DNA of 64,000 nucleotides, from assembly GCF_027942865.1 (NCBI RefSeq), contig NC_134514.1:16787965-16851964 (forward strand). The letters run 5' to 3'. Source of the stretch: Odontesthes bonariensis. Lineage: Eukaryota; Chordata; Actinopteri; Atheriniformes; Atherinopsidae. The position numbers and the translations under genes were made by a program. Below, one piece after another: positions 24,001 to 35,640 of this stretch. Numbering within the stretch: position 1 is the first letter of the stretch; each line of letters starts with the position of its first letter. The notes under the pieces are model-generated. The model searched no databases and was not told where the DNA came from. It was given only the letters and a program-made list of their open reading frames with translations.

Positions 24001-27000
24001 TAGGAACGTTTTCAACTGCTCTCATCCAGTGCTGTTCTGTTTAATGCGGTGCTTCATATTTTACAGCTTGACATGCATTTTTATGGCAAAACAACATGCT
24101 TTTATGGGGAAACTGTAACCACTGAAGAACTTACAGTTTTTTGTAATGATGAGTTTAACACCGACTGTTAAACAAGCTTAAGTATTTAGATAACTGACAT
24201 TTTCAGCCGTTTCCATCTACCACCGCTGTTTCACACAACCACTGTGGGCCTAGCACACAGGTATGAATCGTTATGATGTTTCGTTATTATGTTATTATGT
24301 TATTCGTTATCGTTATTATGTTTTTGTCAGAAAACTGTGAAGGATGAACTGTTGAATCTCGCTTGAATCACAAATATCCCATGAGCACCGTGCCTCTTTT
24401 ACTGGCATGTCTGAGTCAAGGTTCAGGAACAATGACAGACAAAGTGATGAGTCACTGAAACACATTTTTGAAGCCATTAATGTTACATTTTTCGCAAGTT
24501 TAAAGGGCTTGTGTATAAAAAGCTTAGTTTTTGCTCCTGTCTCTTTAAGGCCCCAGTCCCAAAAGACTCAGTCCTTTCTGATTCGTCAACTGATCGGCCA
24601 TACTGAGAAAGTCAGTATTGAGGCAGCCGCTCAGAAAACTAGCCAACTGGCAGGTATCACATGAACGTCTACATGAAGATGTTGACAGGTTAAGTAATGA
24701 AAAACTCTGGCTACAAACGAGGTGTTAGAGGCAGTTCAGAACAGTGTCTTCTTTTCATCAAAGAACTCAGTTTACCATGAACTTTGGGCTTTCTAACCTT
24801 ACAGACATTGTACATACAAAAAAACACAGAACAAAGGGAAAAGTAAAAACCTAAAAAGCGACGCCCCCAAATTTGTACAAATACCAATGTACAATTCCTT
24901 CAGAAGTCACTGCACCCAGGAGAGAGCACTTAAACGACCTAGAAAAGATATGCTGACCAATGAATCTTGCCATTCATACACAAGGCTTTGTTTAAAAAAA
25001 ATGCCTCCTGTAGCTGTAGTATGGTTTTCTGGAAAATCGCACACTGTCCAATAAAACTTATCAGCTTCTGAAGAAACTGGAAACATAAAAAAAAAAAAAA
25101 AACATTTGAGAGGTTAAACCATCATCTTTTATTATGAATCAGTGACATTACACTTAATCTTTTTTTTTTTTTTTTTAAACTGCTTGCGTGTCTCAAGAAT
25201 TTTACAACAATCCCGTTGCATTATGCTCAGAAAACTTGCACGCGTTCCATCAGACCTAAATGGGTTAAAAGGTACTGATTTCTGCACAACTGCTGCCTCC
25301 TGCTTTCAGGCTCTGTAGCTGTACTGTATATAAGTGAGCGGTATCATCCCCAGATGAAGCGCTTCATGCACTACAATTACTGCTGCTCTTGCATTTCTAT
25401 CTCAAGTCACCTACTGAGTGTCCACGTGCCGAGTAAGGCTGTCTCAGAATGCTCGCACACCCACAACAAATGTACCGGACAGGTGTGTTCCAGGGATATC
25501 ATGGGTATTAATTGTGTGCCGTGATGTTTATAAATAACCCACCTGCTGTCAGTACACTCTGTTCAAAGAGGCTTCCTTGTATTCTTATGCTGAGGCTTAG
25601 CATTTCACTGAACGACAAGCGCAAAGAGCCACGTCTGTCTGACGGTGCAGTCCTAATACAGCACACTCCGTGCAACACGATGCAAAACGATGCAACACAA
25701 TGCAACATTGTTTTTATGTTGAGTTATGTGCTTCAGTTTTAATTCAGCACTCGTTTAAATCCAACGCACTCATTCATGTTTATACACTGTACAAAGAGTT
25801 AAGGCATATGTCAACGCTGTCCACCTTTAATAAATTGGATTCTAGGTCTCAGTCTCCACGGCAGCTGTTGCCGGGTGACAGTGAAGGAAACCAACAGGGT
25901 GTGGAGAAATGGCTGCGGACGGCCTGACGTCTGACAGCAGGTGCTGTAAAAAGGCTGCATTTAAATTCTCCTCGACTGCTTGCTTCCCACTCTCATCTGA
26001 GGGCTAAATTTAGCTGAGGCCGGAGCCTGACGTGTCTCTGCACCGTCGCCACCGTGTGTTCTCTCATGCTTGAGGCTGGAAATTCCTTTTAGCCTCAAAA
26101 GTTCCAGCTCCCTGTTCTATCTTCTCCATCCTGTCCCAGTGTCACAGCCGCTGTATCTTCCTGCCACTCTCACAATAAAGTAGCTGAGGAGTTTATGTGA
26201 TGTTGCTGCAGTAATTCACAATCCTGAATCTTACATCGGTATTGGGCTTGGAAAATCTGGCGACAGACTCTGTAACTGCAGTATATAAATGGCCTAGTCA
26301 GTATACAATCTATCTCCCGCTTGGTTGAAAGCTTCTGAATAGGTGTAAGACTGTAAATGATTATTATCATTTCACACTAAATTTCAGTTATCTACAATGA
26401 AATGTCTGATCAGCTTTACTGTCAGCAGCCACACATCTCTCCCTGTTCTGTTCATTCTGTTCATTCTTTCTTTTCTTTTACCCCTGACTCCTTTACCCGC
26501 TTGCCTTGTTTTTCAGTGATGGATCTGATCTACTGGAAGGACATGGAGCGAACCGGCATGGTGCTCACAGGTTTGGTGGTGGGATTACTCTCCCTGTTCC
26601 AGCTCAGCGTCATCGCTGTGGTGTCCACAGTCTCCCTGGCTGTTATGTGCTTCACCATCTCAGTGCGCATCTATTATCAGTTCCTCTACATCCTCAACTG
26701 GGGTGATGGAAAACATCCCTTCAAGTAAGAGGCTGCATTTTATGAAAGAAAACATGACACTGCTCCTTGTTTTTTCTTCCTGGTTTGAGTTTTTCTGAAA
26801 TAAGTTTGAATTGTGGTCAAGCACAAACTTTTGAGAGCAAAAGCATTTTCATCCCCGTTTTCTTTTTGTTGAGGCAGATTTCTGTCTTTAGGAATAAACT
26901 TTTAATGTAAATTATTCACTTTTGTTCATCTCATATCTTTGATAAATAGGAAATTTGAGTACTCAATTAACAAAATGTTAACTTTTTAATCAGTTAGAAA

Positions 27001-27888
27001 AGCCTGGTGATTACTCCAGTTAATCAAAAAGGTGGAGCTTAATGAACACTGGACACTCACTTTGAAGGACTGAAACTGCTATCTTCAATCTTAAATAAGC
27101 ACTAGAATATATAAATGACTTTCTAAAAAAACATTCCAATAAATCTTAACTAAATAAAGCAAAAATATATGCAAACAATGTATGAAGTGGAAAGTAAATC
27201 TGCTTGAATTTACAACTACATTTATTAAATTTTTTGCATTAATACCCCTATTTATTTACTTTGCCATTTATTTTTTGTTGCCTTTATATCCTTTTATCTC
27301 TATATTTATCACTGAATATAGTTGAAATTTAAACCCGAAATATCAGTGTATTTCACATTCTGTACAGGAATCACTGCATACATTATTTTTTGGGTTTATT
27401 TTAGTATCATGTATTGGCATATTGATTTATCTATTAAGTCTATCATATATTTTTATATTGATCTCAGATTATGAGTGTCAGTCCTCCATAATTCTCAGGT
27501 GATGTTAGAGGAGTTTCATATTCAGGCTTGAAGGATTGCATTCAAAGAATGTAAATCCTTATTTGGTATGAAGCAGTATTTGATGGGATTTAACACGTGA
27601 GGAGATATAACCAAGGCAAGAATACAGAGAAATATAAGTTAGACCCGTTTTGGTCAGTTGTTACCTTTTCAGCATGTTTTGCCCTCTTTTTGATTGTTCC
27701 TTTCTCTTCAGGTGGTACATGGACCTTGATATCAGTTTCAGTGGAGAACAGGCTGACATCTACATGCAGAAAGCCATTGTTATGACTCTATCTGCTGTTG
27801 ACACTCTGAAGAGGCTCTTTTTTGTTGGAAGCCTTTTTGAATCACTCAAGGTGAGCTAAGCTTGCAAATGTAGTTAGTCCTACTTGAC

Positions 27889-27921
<33 letters not shown>

Positions 27922-30900
27922 TGCAGGCTATTCAGTCTCTTAGTAACTATCTTAATGACCTGTCTGCAGAGATTTGCGTTGCCTTTTCCAGAACCTTTTC
28001 CCCTCATTAACATAGACATCAGTCCATATCTGCATTTTTTTTTCATTTTGCTCCATCATCCCTCATTGGAGATGACAGCATTGCCGTGCCAACCCCAACT
28101 TTCATCATGCCAGCTCACGCAATAACAAAGACAGCAGCCGTCAGTCCCAATGGCCTATGTTTGTTAATCATTTGGAAAGCAATCTTTTTCTTTCAAATTG
28201 AACTGAATTGATACTTACAAGATAAAAAGGATGTGCTCTCCTTATCTTTTTTATTCTTTCACTCCCTGCATATGCAAGTGCCGTCAAAACATTAGATAAA
28301 TCTTCCAGCATCACATAATTACTGATGAAATATGCACACCTTGCTCTGCCAGCAGTGTTTCCTGGTTTCTGGATCAAACTTTATTGTCTTTCCTCTTTTT
28401 ATTAACCTATCATGACACAATGACAAAGCAAGATCCTTGACCAGTGTTTCATAGCAGGGCAATTGATTTTATTGAAAGGTCTAATCATGATTAGGTATTT
28501 GTATATTCACTACCTTAATGGTTCTCTCAGGATGTTGTTACAGTCATTGTTTTCTCAGTTTATGTGGAGTACAACATTTTGAATGGTGCTGTCTTTAAAC
28601 TGCCTTAGAACCTCCGGATGCTGAGATACCACAGTTCATAACTTTGGTTTCCAGGCCCCACTACAACCTGTTTTGCTTTATGATTGCTTGACATGTTGAT
28701 GGCCTTTTGTTGGCCTATTTTTTGCCTCTTCGTCATGACAACAAATTCATCAGTATGGCTGTAAATATGCGGAGCTCACGTGAAGATTTGTTTTGATGAC
28801 AGTGGTGAAACATCCTGCTACTGTAGATGGGTACTGTAAAATTCTCTAGTGTTACTTTAAGTTTCATCAGAAAACATCAATAGGCACACCAAAATGAATA
28901 AAAAATATTGACCAAATACTATATCCGAAATTAATTTAAATGTAAAGTTGAAGTAATTGTGCTTGGAGACTTGGACTTCCTGTTTGGCTCTAAATTAGGA
29001 TATGCTAAATGATAAATAGACTGTACACATATAGTGCTTTTCTAGTCTAGTTGACCACTCAAAGCACACTACAAGCCACATTCATTCACATTCACATACA
29101 CACTCATACAACAGGTCTTAGTCTATACAACGTTACAGGCCACACAGGGCTTTTTTCCCTCTATCATACACATTCACACACCGATGGACCAATCTGAGAC
29201 AACGTGGGATTCAGTGTCTTGCCCGAGGACACAGTGACATGTGGTCCAGGGGAGCAGGGAGTAGAGCTATCAACTTTCTAATAAGCAGACGACTGCTCTT
29301 CCTCCGGAGCTACAGCCGCCGATATGTGCCTTTAACGATGCAATAACTAGACCTCAGAAACATGGAAGCATCTTTGCGTGTGTATTCATATCAGTATCAT
29401 CGTTTTATTCATCTCTTTCTTCTTATAAATCTAGCACTTCAGTAATTAACAGCGAACAGAATTAGCACATTTACAGTCAGTGTAAATGGGTGTGAGCTGA
29501 CTGAGCCCCCTAATCACGTGACCTCCTGGTCTCAGCTCTGACCTGGCCGGTATGTGAAATGACTCACAGGAATCCATGTGCAGAGACCTCTGGGATAAGC
29601 TGAAGTTTCTTTCCATGCGATCAGGGGTGTCCCATAACAGGGCAACTGGATCCCATTTCCAGTGACTGAGACACTGAGAAGCTGAAACACCCTGATCCAT
29701 ATTGGGAGTTTTGTATTTGTAGCTTCTGCTCTTCAACCAGAGGAAATTATGTCAATGTGGATCATATCAAGTTATCCACTAGATACAGAACATCACACAA
29801 ATGAGGAAAACCTTCATTTCAAAAAGAATTCAATTTAAAACACTTGCATGGAGCGTTCCTGGAGGGTTTTCTTGATATATACACACATCTTTGATGGAAG
29901 TTGATTCAACTCACTGCATCTGTTTCTGTTTTTCTTGGTCTTAGTTCCTGTTTCTGATGTACCTTGTGACTTACCTGGGAGAACTGTGCAATGGCCTTAC
30001 TCTGATCATCATTAGTAAGAAACAGACACCATTACTGGAAATATGGAATTGATTAATATGCATTTTGTTTCGCCCATCAACTCCTCGTTCTCTCCATCTT
30101 TTGTCCTCTCCAGGTGTGATTGCTGTCTTTTCTGTGCCACTTTTCTATCAGCGACGTCAGGTAAGAAATCTTTACATATGCACATTAACTAGTCGTTGAT
30201 TTTCACAACCACAGACTTATTTTTTTTGTCAAAACTCTGATATTACAGGAAGAGGTTGACAGCGTCTTTGCAAAAATCCAGGCCAATATCGACAATGTCA
30301 AAGAAATGTGAGTATGGCGCCATCTTCTGGCAGAGTGCTGCCTTGTGCACAGCAAACGCTGCTGTTTTTTTTTTTTTATTGAGACGGTTCATGCAAGACA
30401 CCAAAGCCCACCACTATATTCCTCCCTTTGCCCCACCACTTGGTCCTACCCGTACGTTTGTGTGCAACGGGGAAGGGCAGGTTGTCTCGCTAACCATCAG
30501 GTATCAAGGTGAAGTGATCATCTACCCTTCCAAATAGAGGATCTTCAGATGCTGACTTCAAATAAAGTGGTAGTTCATTTTTAGGTAAATATTTCATGAC
30601 ACTGTCCTTTGAGGCTTCGTTCTCAAGGGCCACTATCTAGTCTAAGGCACTCATCTGCCAAAGTCAGTGTTTAATGAATTGTGATTGGCTCTGAAGGTCT
30701 GCTCACATTTGTATGACATGCCCAGTTGTGTGCTACATGTGTAGTTGCCACAATGTCCAAGTTCCTGTTTAAGACTGATGTGCATTTTTCAAAGCTCAGA
30801 AGGACTTGATGAACAAGTATAACATCTCATTCAGGCTCAGGTGCTTGTTGTGTTTATGGAATTTCCACAAAATGAATCGATACATACAATCAACCATACC

Positions 30901-32918
30901 GTTTCACAAAAGTAATTGAATTACAAGAATACCATTCAGAGGTAGAGAGATGCAATAACATGAAGCAATTACTTCCATCATTTAAAAGTGGCAAGTCATT
31001 GCGTCAGTTCTTTCATTCATAGAATCACTGTACAAACTGGAATCATTGGCAGCAATTCCAAAGTGAGTCACGCTGAAGCACAACATGATGTTGACTGATT
31101 CATGTCTGACAAAGTGTTCAGAGATGAGAAATGTTTTAATGGGTAATCAAATAATTCTCATCAGGGCAAATTCTCATCATTGGCCTAAATATCATTTCAA
31201 AACCACTGTTTGTACTCTGAAAACAGTTCAGCTTTTATTGACTTATTGAACTCATCTGATTTCAAATAATGGCTGGCACACAGAGCAGGAAGTCCTGGTG
31301 CGGATATCTACTATCAGGATATCTTCTTGATGCCCTGAAAGCCCAGAATTATTGCCATTTGCCCTGAGAGGTGCTGTTGGAGGTGAATGTAACAGAAATC
31401 TGAACTCAGCAGTTTCATGTCTTTTGATGAAATTAAGTAGAAAAGGATCATTAAACACTAGATTTTTTATTTTGTTTATGTAGACAAACTTGCCCCGTAA
31501 ACCTTTTACATATTCAACAACCAGATATTTCTGAGCTCTTTTTTTGTTAGAATTATTTGACTATTTTGCACATTAATGAACAAATAATTAGGAACAACCT
31601 TCCAGGTTGCTAAAATAAGTTGATACAAGTGTTACCCAAAGTAGTTAATCCACTTTGCAACTACCATCCAATCTCACCAATATGGTATGGACAGTCACAA
31701 AATCTCTCAATTTCCTGAAAGGGTGTGGCAAGAACCAGATAAAAGATACAGTATCCAAAGTAATCCAATAAAATCAGCGAATTAAAAAGTAGCAACTGAA
31801 TAGAGGTTTTGTGAGTGTGAGGCGGGCCTGCCTAAACAGACAGTTTCAGAAGCAGCTCAGTGATTTGAGTTGAGGTAATAGTACAATAGCTTTCGAAAGA
31901 ATAACTTGAATGTTTGTGCTTTGGTTGAAGAGCTCAGGTACATGAGTTCTGGGGTAATTTGACTGTGTTTTACAAAGTCAATAAATGATGAATAGCTCAG
32001 GTCGGACCATTTATCTTTTGGTCTATTCTGGATCATTCAAACGGCAAAAAGTGGTTCATCCTGGCTTACTTGCTTAGTGTGTATGTGTGGGATTAAAGAA
32101 CATGATCATATTCTTTTTCATTTCTTGAGATCGTGAGTTATTTATTTCAGCTGAAGCAGAAACAACAAGTCAAACTGTTACTTATGTCACAGACGCCACT
32201 TTCTGTGTGCATTTACCAAGACAATATGAATTATCACTTAAAAACCAGCTTTGTTATCTCAAGATAACAGAATAATCTATTTATGATCTTGGATAACGGC
32301 ATTAAAAATACATCATTTCAGGCAAGGCTGATCTTGGCTTCTGTATATAAAGGCGTCCAAGAATTTAGCAAAACTAAGTGAAAAGATGGAGTGAGTGTGG
32401 TGTCTTTTGAACAAACTTAATCTGAGAGTAGGTTTACCTGTTCAGATTTGAAAACCCCTGCAATAGGGTTAGGGTTATGGGCTTAGGGTGTTTGTGTCTA
32501 GTTTAACTCCCTAATAAATCACTCTAAGGACACAGTAAATTAGGTTATTTAATTAGTTGAAATAGTGTTATTACATGTTATTAACTGGACTAGAACTCTT
32601 GGAGTTATGTGGGAACTCTCCATTAAGATTTCCCACCCTACCTTTTCTGCAGCTACGACATAGATACAGAACATTTGTCCTGCATGTTTCAGACAGATGA
32701 TATACTTGTTTTTACTACAGGGTATCACATACATGTTCATGAGAGATCAGCACTGAGATGTTGGTGCCGGTGCCGACCTTTAGTATTGTTAAGTTGTTGG
32801 CCTGCAGATTTACTTACCGCACCTCTGTTTTTTCTCCTGTAGTCTGCGAAGACTCCCCCAGGGTGGCGGCCCTCCTCCCGATCCAACTCCTGGTGGTGCC
32901 AAACCAAAAACCCAGTAA
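18052..32918 (+). CDS. rtn2: Reticulon 2, long isoform
   Basis: Integral ER protein of the reticulon family; its paired hydrophobic hairpins bend membranes into tubules. Exons: 18052-18082, 18913-18966, 19354-19929, 20823-21020, 26517-26724, 27712-27850, 29945-30014, 30114-30160, 30249-30307, 32843-32918. All junctions are GT-AG and in phase, giving 485 residues (human RTN2 long form 545). The N-terminus MGQVLGFSHC matches human MGQVLPVFAHC. ASTPDSTPPCTDGGNEESE, LQTAREWSDDEE and WGTPRQNSFELTFSYIA match the human RTN2-specific N-terminal region. The middle is acidic, then Ser/Thr/Gln-rich, as expected of a disordered cytosolic tail. The reticulon homology domain begins at about residue 287 (VMDLIYWKDMERTGMV). 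Its hydrophobic regions are about 300-340 and 403-440, followed by QRRQEEVDSVFAKIQANID. The C-terminus is proline-rich and ends GGAKPKTQ, with no KKxx-type dilysine signal. The start at 18052 has A at -3 and G at +4. Confidence 0.95.
20817..20822 (+). promoter_or_regulatory. rtn2: Tandem NAGNAG splice acceptors at rtn2 exon 4
   Basis: The intron ends in cagcagcag, so the exon could begin at 20817, 20820 or 20823. All three keep frame and differ by one or two residues (Gln/Ala-rich junction). Confidence 0.7.
22200..22390 (+). promoter_or_regulatory. rtn2: Probable internal promoter and 5' UTR of short rtn2 isoform
   Basis: A more GC-rich island in an AT-rich intron, with a GC-box core gggcgg at 22233-22238. 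It lies directly upstream of a short first exon whose frame and phase fit the shared rtn2 exons. Placement is inferred; no TATA box is clear. Confidence 0.5.
22391..22403 (+). CDS. rtn2: Alternative first coding exon of short reticulon 2 isoform (RTN2-C type)
   Basis: ATG ACC AAT AAA G followed by a donor (GTGAGA, GT at 22404). Its phase is 1, the same as the exon it would replace. Splicing to 26517 gives MTNKVMDLIYWKD, matching the human RTN2-C start MGSKVADLLYWKD. The resulting isoform would be 203 residues; human RTN2-C is 205. Mammalian reticulons use internal promoters in this same intron for their C isoforms. Confidence 0.75.
27890..27918. repeat. (GT)n microsatellite
   Basis: Uninterrupted GT dinucleotides, about 14 units, in an rtn2 intron. 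Confidence 0.95.
29005..29322 (-). mobile_element. tRNA-derived SINE, diverged
   Basis: Read on the minus strand it begins GGCGGCTGTAGCTCCGGAGG, which has the pol III A-box form TAGCTCNNNNGG. A degraded B box follows about 40 bases later (the usual GGTTCGATCCC is now near agttgatagctctac). The body (cttgcccgaggacac, accactcaaagcacac on the plus strand) matches from memory a widespread teleost SINE-like repeat whose tail lies near 29010. It is old and within an rtn2 intron. Confidence 0.65.
30308..32842 (+). other. rtn2: Last rtn2 intron, about 2.5 kb
   Basis: Donor at 30308 (AT|GTGAGT) and acceptor ctcctgtag at 32842, splitting an Ile codon. AT-rich; no other feature recognised. Confidence 0.75.
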
Positions 32919-33501
32919 TCACTTTTGGACACTGACTTTAAAAGAAGCTAGCGGAGTTACAGACTGTCACTCAGATGTCTTACTCAGCAGTCTGTGCTCA
33001 GAGCTCTAGAGGACAGAGCTCCAAAGACTGGGGAAAGGGAAGGGAGGCTACTTTAGAAGAGTGATGATGAGGACTACGTGTGGTACTGTTTACTCTAACT
33101 ATATCTAAGTTATTGGGGTTAGAGGATGGGGTTGAGATAATTCTTCAAGATGAAATCAACATGTATGAATCCAGGTTGAAACTCTTACCGCTGATGTCAG
33201 AGAGAGACATCATCTTTGGAAATAATGTTTTTAATATGTAAAAAAAAGACTCATGATGTGTCTTAGTTGGAGCTGTAGTCCAAATGAGGTACCAAGACAT
33301 AAGTGGGAAATTCTCTCACTGACAGTGACCCATCTGAAAAAAGTGAAGTCAGACGTGAGGGTGATTTCTATGTGAGGAGAGAAAAAGGGGTCTATATTAA
33401 TCATGGCAGCATAAAACTGGCAATTACAAATGCATGTGTGAGCACATGTACATTTCTGAATGCATATTCATTCTCATGTCTGTTTCATTGTGTGCAAGCA
33501 A

Positions 33502-33513
33502 GTGTGTGTGCGC

Positions 33514-33558
<45 letters not shown>

Positions 33559-33560
33559 CG
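33502..33560. repeat. (GT)n microsatellite, interrupted
   Basis: About 59 bases of GT repeats with CG and TT interruptions. Confidence 0.93.
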
Positions 33561-34406
33561 TATTCCCTGATATAGAGCTTGCTGAAATGTTGCCCACAAA
33601 CAATTAAAGTCACATTTTTTCTTTATTTTCCAAACGTTCTGTTTCTTTTCACCCCATTCACAATATCACTCATTTAAGTTTTGTTTCTTCACTTCACGTT
33701 TCTTCACGTTTCTGCCCATGAGTGCTGCTTCCCATCATTTTCAGGCAGAAATGGAGTAAAGACATAGTTAGAAATATAAATGAGCTCTGCAATAAGTTCA
33801 GTCACTGCAGTGTAATATAGGTGGAAAGAAATCACGTGACCAGAAGTTCATCATTGACAGAGGTTGGGGAGATAGATGAAAAAGAGCTAATAGATCGTCC
33901 CTGCGCTTGAACTTTTCTTGTCTTCAGTCTAGGCAGAAATGTGCGAAGCAAAGTGGAAGCGAGATTCAGCAGGTGCCTTTCTAACTGCAGGTTCTAGTGC
34001 ATGATCTAAATCTTATACTTATAACCACGCAAAGCAGCTCTTCATCCTTGAACAAACTACTTCCCATGTTTACTTGACCATCACCTTCTGGAGAATGGGG
34101 TTTTGTATGTGTACAGTGCTTGTGTCAAATACATATGTACAAGGTATCTTAAACAGAATTGTAAGTAGATCAGTTTTAGGAATAACAGAATTATTCAGGA
34201 TACACAGCAGTTTAAATCCACATTTCCCTTTTCGCTGATGCTTTAAAGGTTGCACCAAGAATTTGTTCCTTTGCCTTATTGTTGCACAACTTGTCGAGCA
34301 AAGAAGCATTGATGTGTTAAAGGATATGATCCATGAATCCCAGACATGATGGCATGTTAGAGTCAGACATCATGTGCTGCCTTTTAGTGATGGACCTTGA
34401 ATAGTT

Positions 34407-34407
<1 letters not shown>

Positions 34408-34472
<65 letters not shown>
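34408..34472. repeat. (CA)n microsatellite
   Basis: About 65 bases of nearly pure CA dinucleotide, the longest such tract in the window. Confidence 0.95.
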
Positions 34473-34474
<2 letters not shown>

Positions 34475-34745
34475 CCCTCTGCCTTCCTGTATTTGTTTTC
34501 AGCACTAACACAAATAAACATGTTCAGTACTAACCCCAAATAGACACGTTGAATATCTTCCATTTTATGAACTTCAGAGCATTTAGACAACAGTGAGCTT
34601 ATGCATCAACGTGGACTAGCCTATATTACCTTGCATCTATCTTGTCAAGTTCTATTTAAACTAAACTGATGCCGATTACTCAAACTGTGTCACTCAGTCT
34701 AGACTACCGGATTTTGGGGTATTCATATTTTCTGTGGGGACAAAG

Positions 34746-35640
34746 TACAACCCTATCTTGAAAATAGTTTGAACGCTATGTAAAATGTCAATGAAATCAG
34801 AACAAGGTGATTTGCAAATAATTTAAAACCTACATTTAATTGGAAATATTTGAAAGGCAACACATGACATGTTGAACATGAGAAATTCTAGTGTTTTAGG
34901 TTCCGGGCCCTTCTTTGTTGTGTGTTTCATGTCACAGATTAGGCCAACATCGTTTAACTGGTGACAGGCTTGGAGCCAGTTGAACTCCTGAAATAACTTA
35001 GAATGGATCCATGCTGTCGTAATCCGTCTAGAATGTTGTTTGGCAGTGTCCTATTGAAAATGTTGTCTGAGTTGCCGCACATGTTGCTCCAAAACCTGCA
35101 TTTATTTTTACCACTGATGCCTTTACAGCCGTCTGACTCAGTCTAGACGACGGGATGTTTAGGTGTCCTGCCATGTGTGCCACTGCTCCCTCATGCAATC
35201 TTTTGAGCTGAATCATGATAACAAGTCAGATGGTCCATCTTCTCTTTAGTGTGGTATAGAGATTTTTCAAACATCAGGAGGTTTTACACTTTTCTTCAGT
35301 GCCTCTCAACTGAGCTCAGTTCATATGAAGGCAGCAACATTTAGGGATCTTTTTTTTTAACTTGTAACTCACAATTTATAGATGTAACAATGATCTATAT
35401 TCACTCACAGTGATTTTCAGGCTTCCTGCAATTTTATACAAAAAGATGTGTTGCTGGTATCAAATTCAAGCATTCAGCATTTATTTTTCTGAGCAGCAGT
35501 CATTTTATTTCTGTTTCAATATTTCATCTCCAGTCTTTCTGTTATTTAAATATAGCATTTAGATCATCTGTAAATAATTTATTCTGTTTTTATTTCGATT
35601 CTACATAGCGTCCAAACTCGTTGGAAACAGGGTTTTAAAT
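34746..35640. mobile_element. Degenerate Tc1-like inverted-repeat element, non-autonomous
   Basis: The left end (caaccctatcttgaaaat, tgaacgctatgtaaaatg, gatttgcaaat) is matched in inverted orientation at about 35575-35635 (ctacatagcgtccaaact, aacagggtt). Both ends resemble the Tc1-like terminal repeat also seen at 5812. The inside is about 0.9 kb with no transposase frame. Part of it (atgttgctccaaaacctg near 35082) looks like an inverted scrap of the transposase gene. The ends have diverged, so it is old. A TA duplication is plausible but blurred. Confidence 0.65.

Larger units (their letters stand above)
21021..26516 (+). other. rtn2: rtn2 large intron (5.5 kb)
   Basis: Separates the isoform-specific N-terminal exons from the reticulon-homology exons, as in mammalian RTN genes. 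Contains the probable internal first exon at 22391. Also holds a G run near 22642, an A run at about 25087-25102 facing a T run at about 25159-25175, and a small tandem array of gatgcaaaac-like units near 25665-25710. No other exon seen. Confidence 0.7.
27851..29944 (+). other. rtn2: rtn2 intron carrying a (GT)n tract and a SINE
   Basis: Intron after ...LFESLK. Contains the microsatellite at 27890-27918 and the SINE at about 29005-29322. No exon seen. Confidence 0.75.
32919..34745. other. rtn2 3' UTR and intergenic region with microsatellites
   Basis: No coding exon seen. A variant poly(A) signal ATTAAA at 33603-33608 is a possible rtn2 transcript end, giving a 3' UTR of about 0.7 kb that would include the GT tract. 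Confidence 0.4.

Noticed and set aside
29280-29322. Possible tRNA gene
   Set aside because: Only the A box is kept, the B box is degraded, and a SINE body follows. It is a SINE head, not a working tRNA.
34317-34590. Cysteine-valine repeat peptides
   Set aside because: Translation of a CA/GT microsatellite; the same applies near 33500, 40150 and 50390.
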